Origin: Nematostella vectensis
Taxonomy: Eukaryota; Cnidaria; Anthozoa; Actiniaria; Edwardsiidae
Reading direction: 5' to 3'
Length of the DNA: 64,000 nt
NCBI RefSeq assembly: GCF_932526225.1
Contig: NC_064042.1
Coordinates: forward strand, 14,643,040 to 14,707,039
A model generated the notes under the pieces. That model made no database searches. It saw only the letters and a program-made list of their open reading frames with translations, and was not told the DNA's origin. Shown piece by piece: positions 23,959-43,535 of the stretch; position 1 is the stretch's first letter, and each line of letters starts with the position of its first letter. Both the position numbers and the translations under genes were made by a program.

Positions 23959-24667
23959 TATAGCTCCTAATTTTAACATTTATGTATGAATCTTTTTTCT
24001 CTCATTTCTGTTTGGTTGTGCCCTCATAGTCTGGGACTTTGTTTCCCGAGCTACTAGACGATTTTCGACAATTAAATAAAGTTTATCTATCATTTTCATA
24101 AACTATTCTCACAAAATAGTGCACCTGCTGGTGATTGTTAATAAAGAGGAGCTTGTTTTTTTTGCTTGTAGCTAATGCCTGAAAGAAAGCCAGCCGAATC
24201 ATTGTTACCCATCACCACTTCTCCTCGATTCAGCACCGAATGCGCGCAGCCGCCAATTCTAAACAGGGTCTATTCCATCAACAGGGTTCTTACCAAAGAG
24301 ATGAATTTATCAAGGGGAATGAAGACTTGAAAGTTGTTAAAATATCTTTTTTTATTTCTCAATATAATTTTCAATATATGTTTACCCTCTTAGAATATCT
24401 TTCTCCATAACACAGGAAACTTCCTCCAACAAGGTTCCTAACAATTTACCTATCAAGCTGAAGAGAGTGGCGCTAAATTATATCCCTTTCTATTGCACCA
24501 TTTCAAACCAGATTGACGAAGACAAAATTTGCACCGCAACCAGTAAAACAGTCAACGGCGAAAATGGATCTGGTAGATTGTTCTAACTTTTCGCCTGCAT
24601 TCAGAAAACCACACCCACCTTGCACATGCTTAACTGGTCATGCTTAACAACCTTAAAATATCGTATG
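23959..24667. other. intergenic, no gene seen
   Basis: AT-rich sequence between the Penelope-like element and the end of GPR180. TTTATT at 24351-24356 (AATAAA on the minus strand) is a candidate polyadenylation signal for GPR180, about 310 bases after its stop. Confidence 0.4.
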
Positions 24668-27600
24668 TCAATCGATAAACACGGATTTATGGATACCAAT
24701 AGTTCTTTTCTCCGAGTTGTAGTTCTTATTTCCGTAACCTTTGTCGTGCCGAAGAGGAAGAGTAGAAGCAGAGAGAGAGGACACTTCCCAGTACAGGCTC
24801 CGAGACAGGAAAAGCCGGTACAACCAGAGTATAACCGCGCAACGAGCTGTCTCTTGACCCCACGTCAGAACCTGTGAGAAACACGTTTTATAAGTCAACA
24901 CCGCAATTGCAATTTTTACATTAATAGTAAAAACAGTCAGCATTTCTGGTACTCGTGCAACCTGGTGGCGATGTGCTAAAAAGGATTTCCTTTTGTAACT
25001 TTTATAGCCGACGGGGAGGGTCAGGGGGTGGGAGTAATTAGAACCCCCATTTTGAGCGGCTGACGTTTTTTGTTTTTGTTTTTGCATATGAATATTCCAG
25101 TATTTAAAAAGGTGCAAGCAGATGCTTTATATAATATACAACAGGTTATGGGCCCTTGTCCCCCCACTTTTGGGGCCGCCCTTGGGTGAGGCGGAGCTGA
25201 GTGAGTGATCTTTGACGCACCCACCTTTAATCTCCTATGAAATGCTAAAAGTGATGATATAAATACAAGAACAGGGAAAGCCAGTATCCAGACTAGACAA
25301 CCCTGAAAAAAAACGAGTAAGCTTGAGTGTTGATTCTTGACCAGACATGGGCCACCGCCCAAGGGTACGGGCTAAGTTTCTTGTACACACAATATGTGTT
25401 AACCTTACCTTTATAAATTTGCTATAAAACTCTTTTCTAAGGGAACTCCGCTCTTCATTGATTTTTCTACTAATAAAAAAGCTAAAAGAGACGGCAATGA
25501 CCAACTGCAGCAAGATGACAGCCAAGGTGACACCCAGAATCTCCAGCAACACCTGATAACAGAGCATCGGGATAGTTATGCGTGGCATAATGAGGTGTGG
25601 CAAGTCTGGGTGATTCCTCGGGCCCCACACGCCAAAGATTAAATATTATCTCCCAAATTTTGGCATCGTCTTCCCAAAATAACTAAGATAGCAAAGATTT
25701 CGCAAATATCGTGATATTGTTAACGAATCCACTCTCTTATATTTCGAATTATATTGGTAAAATCACCCAAGTAGTTGAGTTCTTGGACCAGACTAAGGAT
25801 AAACACTGGTGGATGACTCGAGCTCTGTTTTAACCTTATGCAGGACTTCTTGCTCTTTAAATACCTTCATAGAGCTGACGACAGCTACACCAATTTTCAT
25901 GTGCCGGATAACTTGTGGGTCACCTGTGACACATGATGAGCTCAAAGTGTAGCCGATACATAGCCTCGCCATCATGGAGAGCATTTCATACTCAGCAAAC
26001 CCCTGCAATACTAAAAACATGAATGCATATCACCCAGTATTCCAAATAAGAGTGCCCTAGCGACCATAGTTTCCGAACCCCCCCCCCCCCCCCCCAAGGA
26101 TGTCTTCCTCCTCCTCATTAAGAAGGCTGGTTAGTAATTCTTTCATTTTTTTTATTTGTTATAAAATTGACATCTAGAAGTCTCAAATCTCGTCCGATTT
26201 GATTCATGTTTTCGGATGATAATAATCATCTGTATTTGATGGACTACTGTTTTATTTTTTGCTAACTGATTTAAAGATATTTAACATATGAACAGACCGG
26301 TACTTTATGAACTTTCCAATATATTTCCAAAAATAATCAATGCTTTTTCTTTAAATTTGCGAAGAGGCATAACTTACACTTTGACACAAAGTAAATTTTC
26401 CAGCATGAAAACCTATCTTCCCCCTCTCCCTGCCCCGCACTTATCCTCCCCCTCCCCCTGCGCAGCGCATTACCCAAGATGATGGCAATGGTATGCGAAC
26501 TTCTTGTTTTCAAGGTTTTCATGCCAAAAAAACTATCGAAGCCTACAGGTAGGCTAAGGGCCCCAAAATAACACTACTTCCATTCAACAGCATCATTATC
26601 TTTATTATCCTTATCTTTTAGTGTTTCTGTCTTACCAGTGGACAAACCATATATCCAAGTGTACCCAATGCCATCTCCTGAGTATCTGTAATGGAAGATA
26701 GCGTATATATACCAAGGGAATGTGATATACCTTACACTGTTGTAGTACTCGAACCACATCAAATTTTAGTATTTCAAATTTCAGACTGAAGAAGGTGAAA
26801 CATTACAAGCATTGTGTGTGTGCTAACCCAAATCTCTTTGCGGGTTTCAACTACAAATAAAGTCATAACTTTTCATCATCTAATAAAGACTGTGACAGAT
26901 AAAGCCAGTTTGTCTCAGGATCTAATGAAGAAGAAAAGGCATTTTGTTTACCTGAAAAAGTGAATTAAAATACAGAAAACAGCAGCTCCATGGTACATCA
27001 TAGCCTTGGTCAAGACTTTGATGACCTGAGAATGGAAAGGCAATGCATAAGTGACATAATTCTGTAGAACTCCTGGCACCATTATACATAGTTACAAGCT
27101 GCACTATTGAATTTATCATTCCAGCAGCCCAATCTGTTTTGGGAATGATCTGAGACTGCATGTATATTGAAAGCACAGTGACACCAAAAATGCGCCATGC
27201 AGCTACAGTAGGGAAAGATGATAGGATGCCCCCCACCCCCCCCCCCCCCTCCTCTCCACTTCATGTATATTGAAAGCACAGTGACACCAAAAATGCACCA
27301 TGCAGTTACAGTAGGGAAAGATGATAGGATGCCCCCCAACCCCCCCCCCCCCTCCTCTCCACTGCATGTATATTGAAAGCACAGTGACACCAAAAATGCA
27401 CCATGCAGCAACAGTAGGGAAAGATGATAGAATGCCCCCCACCCCACCCCCTTCTCTCCACTTCAGGAGATTTTCATATACTGTACATTTATTGAATGGG
27501 ACATTCAATTCTGGGTCCCTGTACAGTGGTGGATCCTCGGGAAGGGGAGTAGTTAAGGTTCCCCCTCTTCGGATTGAGAATTAAGAGAATGGGATTTATG

Positions 27601-30600
27601 GGAGCTTACTGTAAATCCAGAAATTTACCTACCACCATTTGTTTTAGAGTGGGATAATGTGACCCCACCCCACCCCTCCCCCCCTAGAGACTGAGAGTCA
27701 AGAAAAAATTTATGGGAGCTAAAATCCACAAATTTAAACTCACATATCCCTCATCATTCTATATGTTTTACAGTATATTGGGTGGTATAATGCGAGCCAC
27801 CCCTGCCATATTTCATTACCCTGAAGAAGGCCAATCACGCCTGCATTTTATGTCGCTGCACAATACCAAGTGACTCAAAGAATTTATTTCCGTAGGCTAA
27901 TTTAAGCAAGTAACTGAGAAACATTCCTAGCATCACTAAGTCCTTTTTCAAAATTCATGCAATGTGGTCATAATTCATATGTAATAAGAAAAAGACCATA
28001 CCAGATGCATTGGGCCTCCCTTTTGTATTGTCTGCCACAGTCTTTGTCCATACATGATAGCACAGGCAAAATACAAGAAGCCAAGAATCTCATAAAACGA
28101 TAGCAGACCTGAAAACACACAATAGACTTATACATACATATACATTATCTGCAAGAAGCATGCAGGGCTACAAATAACATGGGTTGTTTTTACTCCTATG
28201 TATTAGCATTCATAGTATAATAAAATCTTAATCAATTTTTTAGTTGAATCTTGCCCAATTTGCCATTTTATGATTTTTACATACACCTAAATCAAATAAG
28301 GTCGCACTTGGAGAATCAGTGTATCGAAAAAAAAAAGCTAAAAAAAAATACAAATCCAGGTTTCAAAAGCTGTAGAATTATTGTTCATGTTCTTATGAAC
28401 ATTCACATGGCTTTCACATACATGAATTAAGCCATTTATATGCTACCCATGAACCATCGCAAGTTACAATACATGGATTCTAGAGTGCAACCTTATTTGA
28501 AGGAGGTGTTTACTCTACAAGTACATTTTGAAAGCAGTTATAACTCACTGTGCAAGCTCACGTTTTCCTTTCCAGCTCTGGCATATTTTCTAAACGTGAT
28601 ACATAAATTCCAACCAAAGACAAGTCCACTGAAATCTAATTTCCAACACTCAGCATGCACTAACAATTTTGCCAGCTTTTATGAAAACCCATATAACTAG
28701 CATTGCCCTCTAAACTATGTCTTTTCAAGAGAAACCTACCACTCTCATCATAGCTGAAGTGGTTACTTGCTTGCCCCTTGGAATCAGGGTTATACAGCTC
28801 AAGAGTAAACTCAATGTCAGCAAAAACAAGGGCACTAGGATCGCATGACACGTTGTCGGCATAGACCAGATACCAGAGATACTGGTCGGACCATGAGTCA
28901 AACTGCAACTTGCCCTCCGTGCCAGTTAAAGAGTCTGTAGAAATGTAGGCAAGAAATGGTAAAAAAAATGAAATAATGCTGTAAATGAAGTGGCCAGTTG
29001 AGTTATCTACAGGTCATAACTCAAATGAAGACATTATCAAGGATCCTGAACTGAAAGCATCTCAGTAGTATGATTAACCATCGTAGAATGTATGTACCAC
29101 TAATTAGTCCATTATATGTTTTCACCGTACAGAGACAATTGTTATTCTTAATTTGATTGCTTAGTTGTTCTCATTACTAGGAAAAATAGAGACGAAGATT
29201 TGTCGCCTCCTGTATTATCAGGAAAGAGATAGAGGACAGAAACCCTGCAAACACACCCACACACATCCACATAGACACACCCACACACATCCACATAGAC
29301 ACACCCACACACATCCACATAGACACATCCACACACATCCACATAGACACACCCACACACATCCACATAGACACACCCACACACATCCACATAGACACAC
29401 CCACACACATCCACATAGACACACCCACACACATCCACATAGACACACCCACACACATCCACATAGACACACCCACACACATCCACATAGACACACCCAC
29501 ACACATCCACATAGACACACCCACACACATCCACATAGACACACCCACGCACATCCACATAGACACACCCACGCACATCCACATAGACACACCCACACAC
29601 ATCCACATAGACACACCCACACACATCCACACACATATCCACATAGACACATCCACACACATCCACATAGACACATCCACATAGACACATCCATACACAT
29701 CCACATAGACACATCCACACACATCCACATACACACATCCACACACATCCACATAGACACACCCACACACATCCACATAGACACATCCACACACATCCAC
29801 ATAGACACATCCACACACATCCACATAGACACACCCACACACATCCACATAGACACATCCACACACATCCACATAGACACACCCACACACATCCACATAG
29901 ACACACCCACACACATCCACATAGACACACCCACACACATCCACATAGACACACCCACACACATCCACATAGACACACCCACACACATCCACATAGACAC
30001 ACCCACACACATCCACATAGACACACCCACACACATCCACATAGACACACCCACACACATCCACATAGACACACCCACACACATCCACATAGACACACCC
30101 ACGCACATCCACATAGACACACCCACGCACATCCACATAGACACACCCACACACATCCACATAGACACACCCACACACATCCACACACACCCACACACAT
30201 CCACATAGACACACCCACACACATCCACACACATCCACATAGACACATCCACATAGACACATCCATACACATCCACATAGACACATCCACACACATCCAC
30301 ATACACACATCCACACACATCCACATAGACACACCCACACACATCCACATAGACACATCCACACACATCCACATAGACACATCCACATAGACACATCCAC
30401 ACACATCCACATAGACACATCCACATAGACACATCCATGCATCCACATAGACACATCCACATAGACACATCCACACACATCCACATAGACACATCCACAT
30501 AGACACATCCACATAGACACATCCACATAGACACATCCACATAGACACATCCATGCATCCACATAGACACATCCACACACATCCACATAGACACATCCAC

Positions 30601-33600
30601 ATAGACACATCCACACACATCCACATAGACACATCCACACACATCCACATAGACACATCCACACACATCCACATAGACACATCCACACACACCCACAGAC
30701 ACATCCACATAGACACAGCCACATAGACACATCCACATAGACACATCCACACACATCCACATAGACACATCCACACAGACACATCCACATAGACACATCC
30801 ACACACATCCACATAGACACATCCACATAGACACATCCACATAGACACATCCACATAGACACACCCACACACATCCACATAGACACACCCACACACATCC
30901 ACATAGACACATCCACATAGACACATCCACATAGACACATCCACACACAAATACCCCCCCCCCCCCCCATCTACATCCATACACAGAAATAAAAGTTTGC
31001 TTCCTGTTTTGTATTTCAAATGATTTTGACATTTCAGAACCCCATTTATTATGTCCCTCAGCACACCTAAATTCTACCGTCAATGCCATTCATCAGGAAA
31101 ACGTGTGCAGACTTACGAGAATACTGAGACATTGCAATCTTGTCTTTGCACTGAGAAACAGCCATGACGGATGGCCATTTCTCCTCAATATAAAAGTACA
31201 GTTTTCCATTTGAGGTCTGGTTAAGTTTGTATTTGATCAGTCCTTCACCTAAAACATAAAACAACCAATCCTCAATCATATAGCTAAAGGGAAAAATACC
31301 TCTACCAGAGCCACTGGAGAATATAAAACAGTGCAGATTCGTGTAAATAGCTGTTTATGCACTCAGCATTTTACTCCAGGAGTAACAATGGCAGATTGCG
31401 AGACCATGATGTAAGAGAACGAATCCCCCGTATTAGGGTATGTTCGAGTGATGACGTCCGTGAAACCTATTTTTAGAACAACCAGTTATTTTTAGATAGG
31501 CCTCTGATTGGTCAGTGCTCACGTTTCCTAACAACATGAGTCTTACGCGCGATCACATCTTGAGAGATGTGAACCTGAAAAGGCTGTTATGGAAATCTTT
31601 TTAACCGAAAATACCTTCCTTTTTTGCAAACGCTGTGAAAATGACTTTTCAGAGAGAACGCTGGATTCATTCAACCATTTCTCAGACATTAAAGACATTA
31701 AAATGCATAGAGTGTGTGATTTTAGGCATGGGGAACAACTTCCCCAGTAAACATTTTCAAAGCTGATTCGCAATATAAAACAACAATCAATCAGAAATCT
31801 GTGTTTACAATACACAATTCTCTTCCCATTCTACTTTGATTAAAAAGATACATCCAGAACTTAATACCATTATATTCACACCGATATTGTGGTTATTAAG
31901 ACATGTATTTCACAAATAAAAGATTTCAAGTCTTTATAATGAAGTACTTAAATCTTTATTCCAGTGACAAGGGTTTCTTGAGTGACATGATTTTTAAACA
32001 TTTATGCCTGAAAAATTGAAGTTCATTTATCTAAAAATATTAAAGATCAAAGAGCCTTCTTGTATTAAAATACATAACATAGATTCTGATAATGCCTAGG
32101 ATTCTATCTCACCGAATTGCAGAGATAAAGAAATTTTTAGGAGTCTGCATCTTGAATGAACTCCAAATTCGCTGTCTCTTCGACATCTTTCTGTTCAATT
32201 ATTAAAATAACACCACCCTACGAGTAGCAATGTGATCATGAGCTACGAGGAGCAGCTAAGAGGATAAAAACCGGTAGCGAATGAAGTAAAAAGTGCAGAG
32301 GGAAAAAAGTTTTGTTGTGAAAATGTACTATAGTTCGGGAGGTGCCCATAACCAAATATGTCGCGACGAACAATATATAGATGATATGATCGGCATTACT
32401 AAAAAGCGGAACCGGCAGAACCAGGTCCATACTAGGATCACCATTTATTTTCTTTCTAATCTGAACAAAAAAAACTTGGGAAATGCTAAGACGACATCAC
32501 TAAGCGCAGATGTGCTACATTATTTCACACATATTTGACATTCTGTCATATGCAATTTGTATCCATTTGATTGGATAATCCATTGGATTAGTAAAAAAAA
32601 CCCTTGTTTTAGAAGCGTGTCACGTTAGCCTTCGTAGGTTTAGCGTTCCGATTCCCTTTGAAAGTCCCGAATAAGAAACAAAAAAATCCTTGTTTAGAAG
32701 CGCGTCTAGTTAGTAGTGTTTAACGGAAATGGGATACAAATTGCATATGAATGAATGTCAAATATGATTTCTTTTTTATTCGGAACTTTCAACGGAAATC
32801 GGAACGCTAAACCTATAAAAGCTGAAACTACAAACCCTTGCATGTGTTACCTCTAACGAGACGTGCTTCTAAAACAAGGGTTTTTTTGTTACTAATCCGA
32901 TACAAATGGATACAAATTGCATATGACAGAATGTCAAATATGCGTGAAATAACGTAGCACATCTGCGCTTAGTGATGTTTTCGTAGCATTTCACAACGGA
33001 ATGTTTTTTTTTTGTTGTTGTTCAGATTAAAAAGGAAATAAATGGTGATCCTAGTATGATATCCCACCCTATCACTAAGCGAAATATACTGGTTCCGCTG
33101 GTTCCGCTTTTTAGTAATGCCTTGCTATGATTGACAAGCTCGCGCAATCTTAAAATAGCTTTCAAGGACGACATCATGGGCCATGGGGATTCGTTCTCTT
33201 ATATCATGGTCTCTTGCAGATTGTTAATGTTTCTATGTCATAAGAAAGAAAATATTTATGTCTGGGGCATGATCCTGGGCCGCCGACTCTGTCTGTCCCT
33301 ATCTGTTAATGCCGCATTATGTATAAATGCACCTTTATTTAAAAAATCCTGGCTATAATGAACTGGTAAGCAGATATTTTTTTTAATGAAAGAATTGAGA
33401 AACTTAGTTGCATTTATACTGGCTTGTTCTATAGAAATCGAGGTGTGAAGTCCCATTGGCCCTGTATTCCTAGTCGCATACAGTTCTTTTAAAACGCACA
33501 TAAGCTTGGTCAAAATAATGAGTGAAAAACCCACCATGAAAGGAAAACATCGTAATCAGCTGACCGCCATCTATGCGCGCTTGTTTGGAGCTGAACACAC

Positions 33601-33694
33601 CACGAACAACCTTGCCATCGACTTCAACCAGTAAAATACCCAAGACGTAAACAAAAACCAGTAGAACTGGAAAGAATAGACCTTGTCTAAACAT
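24668..33694 (-). CDS. GPR180: GPR180 / intimal-thickness-related receptor orthologue (10 exons, complete)
   Basis: Seven-helix membrane protein of the GPR180/TMEM145 family. Exons on the minus strand, all in phase with GT/AG borders: 33535-33694, 31117-31248, 28740-28934, 28002-28108, 26952-27025, 26636-26685, 25924-26010, 25409-25605, 25225-25302, 24668-24871, giving 427 residues, close to the ~440 of the human protein. It starts with a signal peptide (LFFPVLLVFVYVLGILLV), then a luminal/extracellular domain with GVFSSKQ, WYLVYADNVSC and ELYNPDSKGQASNHFS, then the helices. Strong family marks are GDGIG, INEERSSLRKEFYSKF and YRLFLSRSLYWEVSSLS near the C-terminus. The 25605 acceptor (exon 8) is weak but is the only one that keeps phase. 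It is head to head with TGDS. Large introns hold a minisatellite and MITEs. No defects. Confidence 0.9.
26079..26096. repeat. poly-C run
   Basis: Uninterrupted C homopolymer upstream of GPR180 exon 7, in the intron. Similar G/C runs occur at 5694-5714, 21108-21118, 21206-21224, 38707-38717, 50487-50503 and elsewhere; they look like a general feature of this genome or of the assembly. Confidence 0.6.
27160..27467. repeat. three tandem copies of a 103-bp unit
   Basis: ATGTATATTGAAAGCACAGT occurs at 27160, 27263 and 27366, an exact 103-bp period. Each unit also has GTAGGGAAAGATGATAG and a C-run of variable length. In a GPR180 intron. Open frames across it are repeats, not genes. Confidence 0.85.
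29250..30950. repeat. minisatellite of 24-bp units (with 12-bp half units), ~1.7 kb
   Basis: Built from CACATCCACATAGACACACC-type units. The left half is mostly the ACACCC variant; the right half mixes in ACATCC and short CATAGACACATC half-units. It lies in the GPR180 intron between exons 2 and 3. Because the unit is a multiple of three, long frames exist on both strands in several frames, which is an artefact of the repeat. Confidence 0.95.
32392..33121. mobile_element. fold-back / long-TIR MITE, ~730 bp
   Basis: GGCATTACTAAAAAGCGGAA at the left end is mirrored by TTCCGCTTTTTAGTAATGCC at the right end. Pairing continues inward: TGACATTCTGTCATATGCAA against TTGCATATGACAGAATGTCA, and ACCCTTGTTTTAGAAGC against GCTTCTAAAACAAGGGT. 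No coding content. In the first intron of GPR180. Target duplication not clear. Confidence 0.7.
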
Positions 33695-33887
33695 GCTTAG
33701 GTCCCTGAATTATTGCCGTTCAAGAATTATCGGCAGAAATAAGAAATTCTTGACATCGATGCAACAGGCTACTGTTGGCGGCCATGTTGGTATTCAACGC
33801 GCATGCGTAGGTGCCACGTGTGCTATAGAATCCAATATGGCGGACGAATGTTGTTGATATTGACTTAACCAGGAGATCGCCGATCTT
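33695..33887. promoter_or_regulatory. bidirectional promoter between GPR180 and TGDS
   Basis: Only 193 bases separate the two start codons, which face away from each other. The gap holds an NRF1-like CGCGCATGCGTA (33798-33809), an E-box CACGTG (33815-33820), and two YY1-like sites: GCCATGTTGG at 33781-33790 and CAATATGGCGG at 33833-33843. These are motifs typical of TATA-less housekeeping and two-way promoters in animals. No TATA box is seen. Motif calls are by eye. Confidence 0.65.
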
Positions 33888-41476
<7,589 letters not shown>

Positions 41477-43535
41477 CGAACCAATCACGTGGTTGCACGG
41501 TTTCAAGATTGTACTAGCGTTCCGTGCCGAGTTGTTTATAAGCTAGTTTATTCTCAGGAAAATTCCGTAATTTAAGAATAGTTAGGGTTATCCAAACATA
41601 CAATGAAAGCATAAATTAGATATGTATTTTTATCATGGAATAGATTTGAAATGAAAGATGCTCTTTTAAGCATCATTAAAATTCCGGATCTGATAATGAT
41701 TCAGATATGGTACCAATATCGTTACGGCGGCGAAACGAAATAAACCTTGTTCTAGACGAAAAAGCCCAACAAAAGGTTCTTCTCGAAACCGGAGTTGTCA
41801 AAATTTGATAGCCAAACTTTTTTGTAGCCAAATCGATAACAAACGTTCCTTGGAGATACTGCAATTGCAGAAAGAATCCCTTTGTTCTTTCGGGGGTGTT
41901 CAGATTTTATACAGAAAACTCTCCCCCCTCGGGCCTGACGGCCTCGCGTTTGACCCCCCACCCCCAGGAATTTCCAATCCCCTCCATGGGGGGGTATGGA
42001 TATGTTCTGGAACTACACAAATGGAGTAAAGGCAAGGCAATTTCTTCGTCACGGATCGGAAACTATAGAGTTTTCTATTTTCTCTACAGTCAGGGCCCCT
42101 TTAGGTAGATAGCAACAGTTCTGAGCAGTTCTCAACGCTTCTTGTTAAACAACTTGAAATGTCTTTGCTATTTTTGATGCTCTCTAGGATAACAGTTGGC
42201 TAATTTCTGATTCAATTTCGATAACTTTTAAATAGCGACACGTTATTTTGCTTAAAAATATCTCCTTTTTCGTAGTAAACAGCTAAAAACGGCAGTCTTT
42301 TCTATTTGTGAGCTCAGCCAAAGAAATTAGTTTTTCTCCTGTCGAGATGTTATAGGAAGTGGTATTCAGTAAAAATTCTGGCACCTTTTAAAGGAAGTCT
42401 TGTTTCTGTCCCGCGTTTAGAGTGGCTGGCAGTAGTGTTGTCTTTGCACAAGAAATTACACGCCAAAATCATCTGTTTTTAGATAAATATGAACGCTTTT
42501 ATCGATACATCTTGAGTCGATTCTTTACAAAGTCTGGTTTGTGTAAAATAAAGTAACGAGAACAGTCTTTCAGCAAATAAATTATGATATTATTATATTT
42601 TTCAAATGGGATATTTCGATTACCTCCTTCATAGCAAAACATTGTGGAATTCTGATACTTGTAGGGAACAAATGACTGGTTTTAAAAACGGGGGTGAAAT
42701 AAGACGCGAAAAAGGAGCCTTTAGTTACCCAGACGGCCCAATTATTTCGCAGACGGAGTATAAAGGAAGAACAAATGATATTAAAGTACTTTATTAGCTA
42801 TACACAAAATATACAAAATAATATACAAATATGTAAAATTAATATTCCAAAGAGTTAGAAAGGGCCCGCAAAGGATCCTGTCTCAGCCCAGGACTGCTAC
42901 CTTTACGCCGGCAAGAAATACAAAACATCTAGTTTATGATCCTTGAACAATTTAGCATTTTCTTTATATCCCCCTAGCCCCGCTCTCCACTCCAGCCGTT
43001 TAACCTGCATAGCGCAAAAAGCTCAAAAATAGGAATGCAGGATGATAGAGTAGCACTCGAGAGAAAGACAACCTCCACCCAACACTCCAACCTCAAATCA
43101 AATTTCTTCCTTTCCCTTATCTTTTGCTATCCACGCTACTCAAGCTACCATTTTATTTAAAAGACAAGGTCTACTCATATTTATGAAATTAGGTTTTTGA
43201 CCATAAATCTTTTTCAATTTCAATACCTTCGAGGGATATCTCCCCAGCAAAAAATAATCAACTTGCTTAGCCTCTTTACCTATTAATTGATCTTGCGCCA
43301 TCTTGTACCATACCATTCGCCTGGTATGATTCTCTGTGGTTTTCTCTCCCTGTGCTGTTTCCCTTTTGGGTCGCTGTGGCGCATGAACTCCTCTTGGTGG
43401 TGGTAGGCGTGGAAGGTCTACCCATTACTCCACAGGCGTGGCCCTCTCTGGAGTAATCATCGACATGATTGTTCCGATGCTTCCTTTTTTTACTTTCCTT
43501 TCTGTTCTGGTTTTTGCTCTCTCGGAGATTGATCT
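41477..43535. other. intergenic between the convergent TGDS and exon-repeat genes, no gene seen
   Basis: Short open frames only, none with a family signature. TTTATT at 43151-43156 could be the minus-strand polyadenylation signal (AATAAA) of the exon-repeat gene. The lysine-rich frame at 43276-43554 overlaps the end of that gene in another frame and is not supported. Confidence 0.4.

Noticed and set aside
29148-31089. Open frames of 600 or more codons on both strands (cysteine/valine- or histidine/threonine-rich)
   Set aside because: They exist only because the 24-bp satellite unit is a multiple of three and lacks stops; they occur in several frames at once and have no flanking coding signal.
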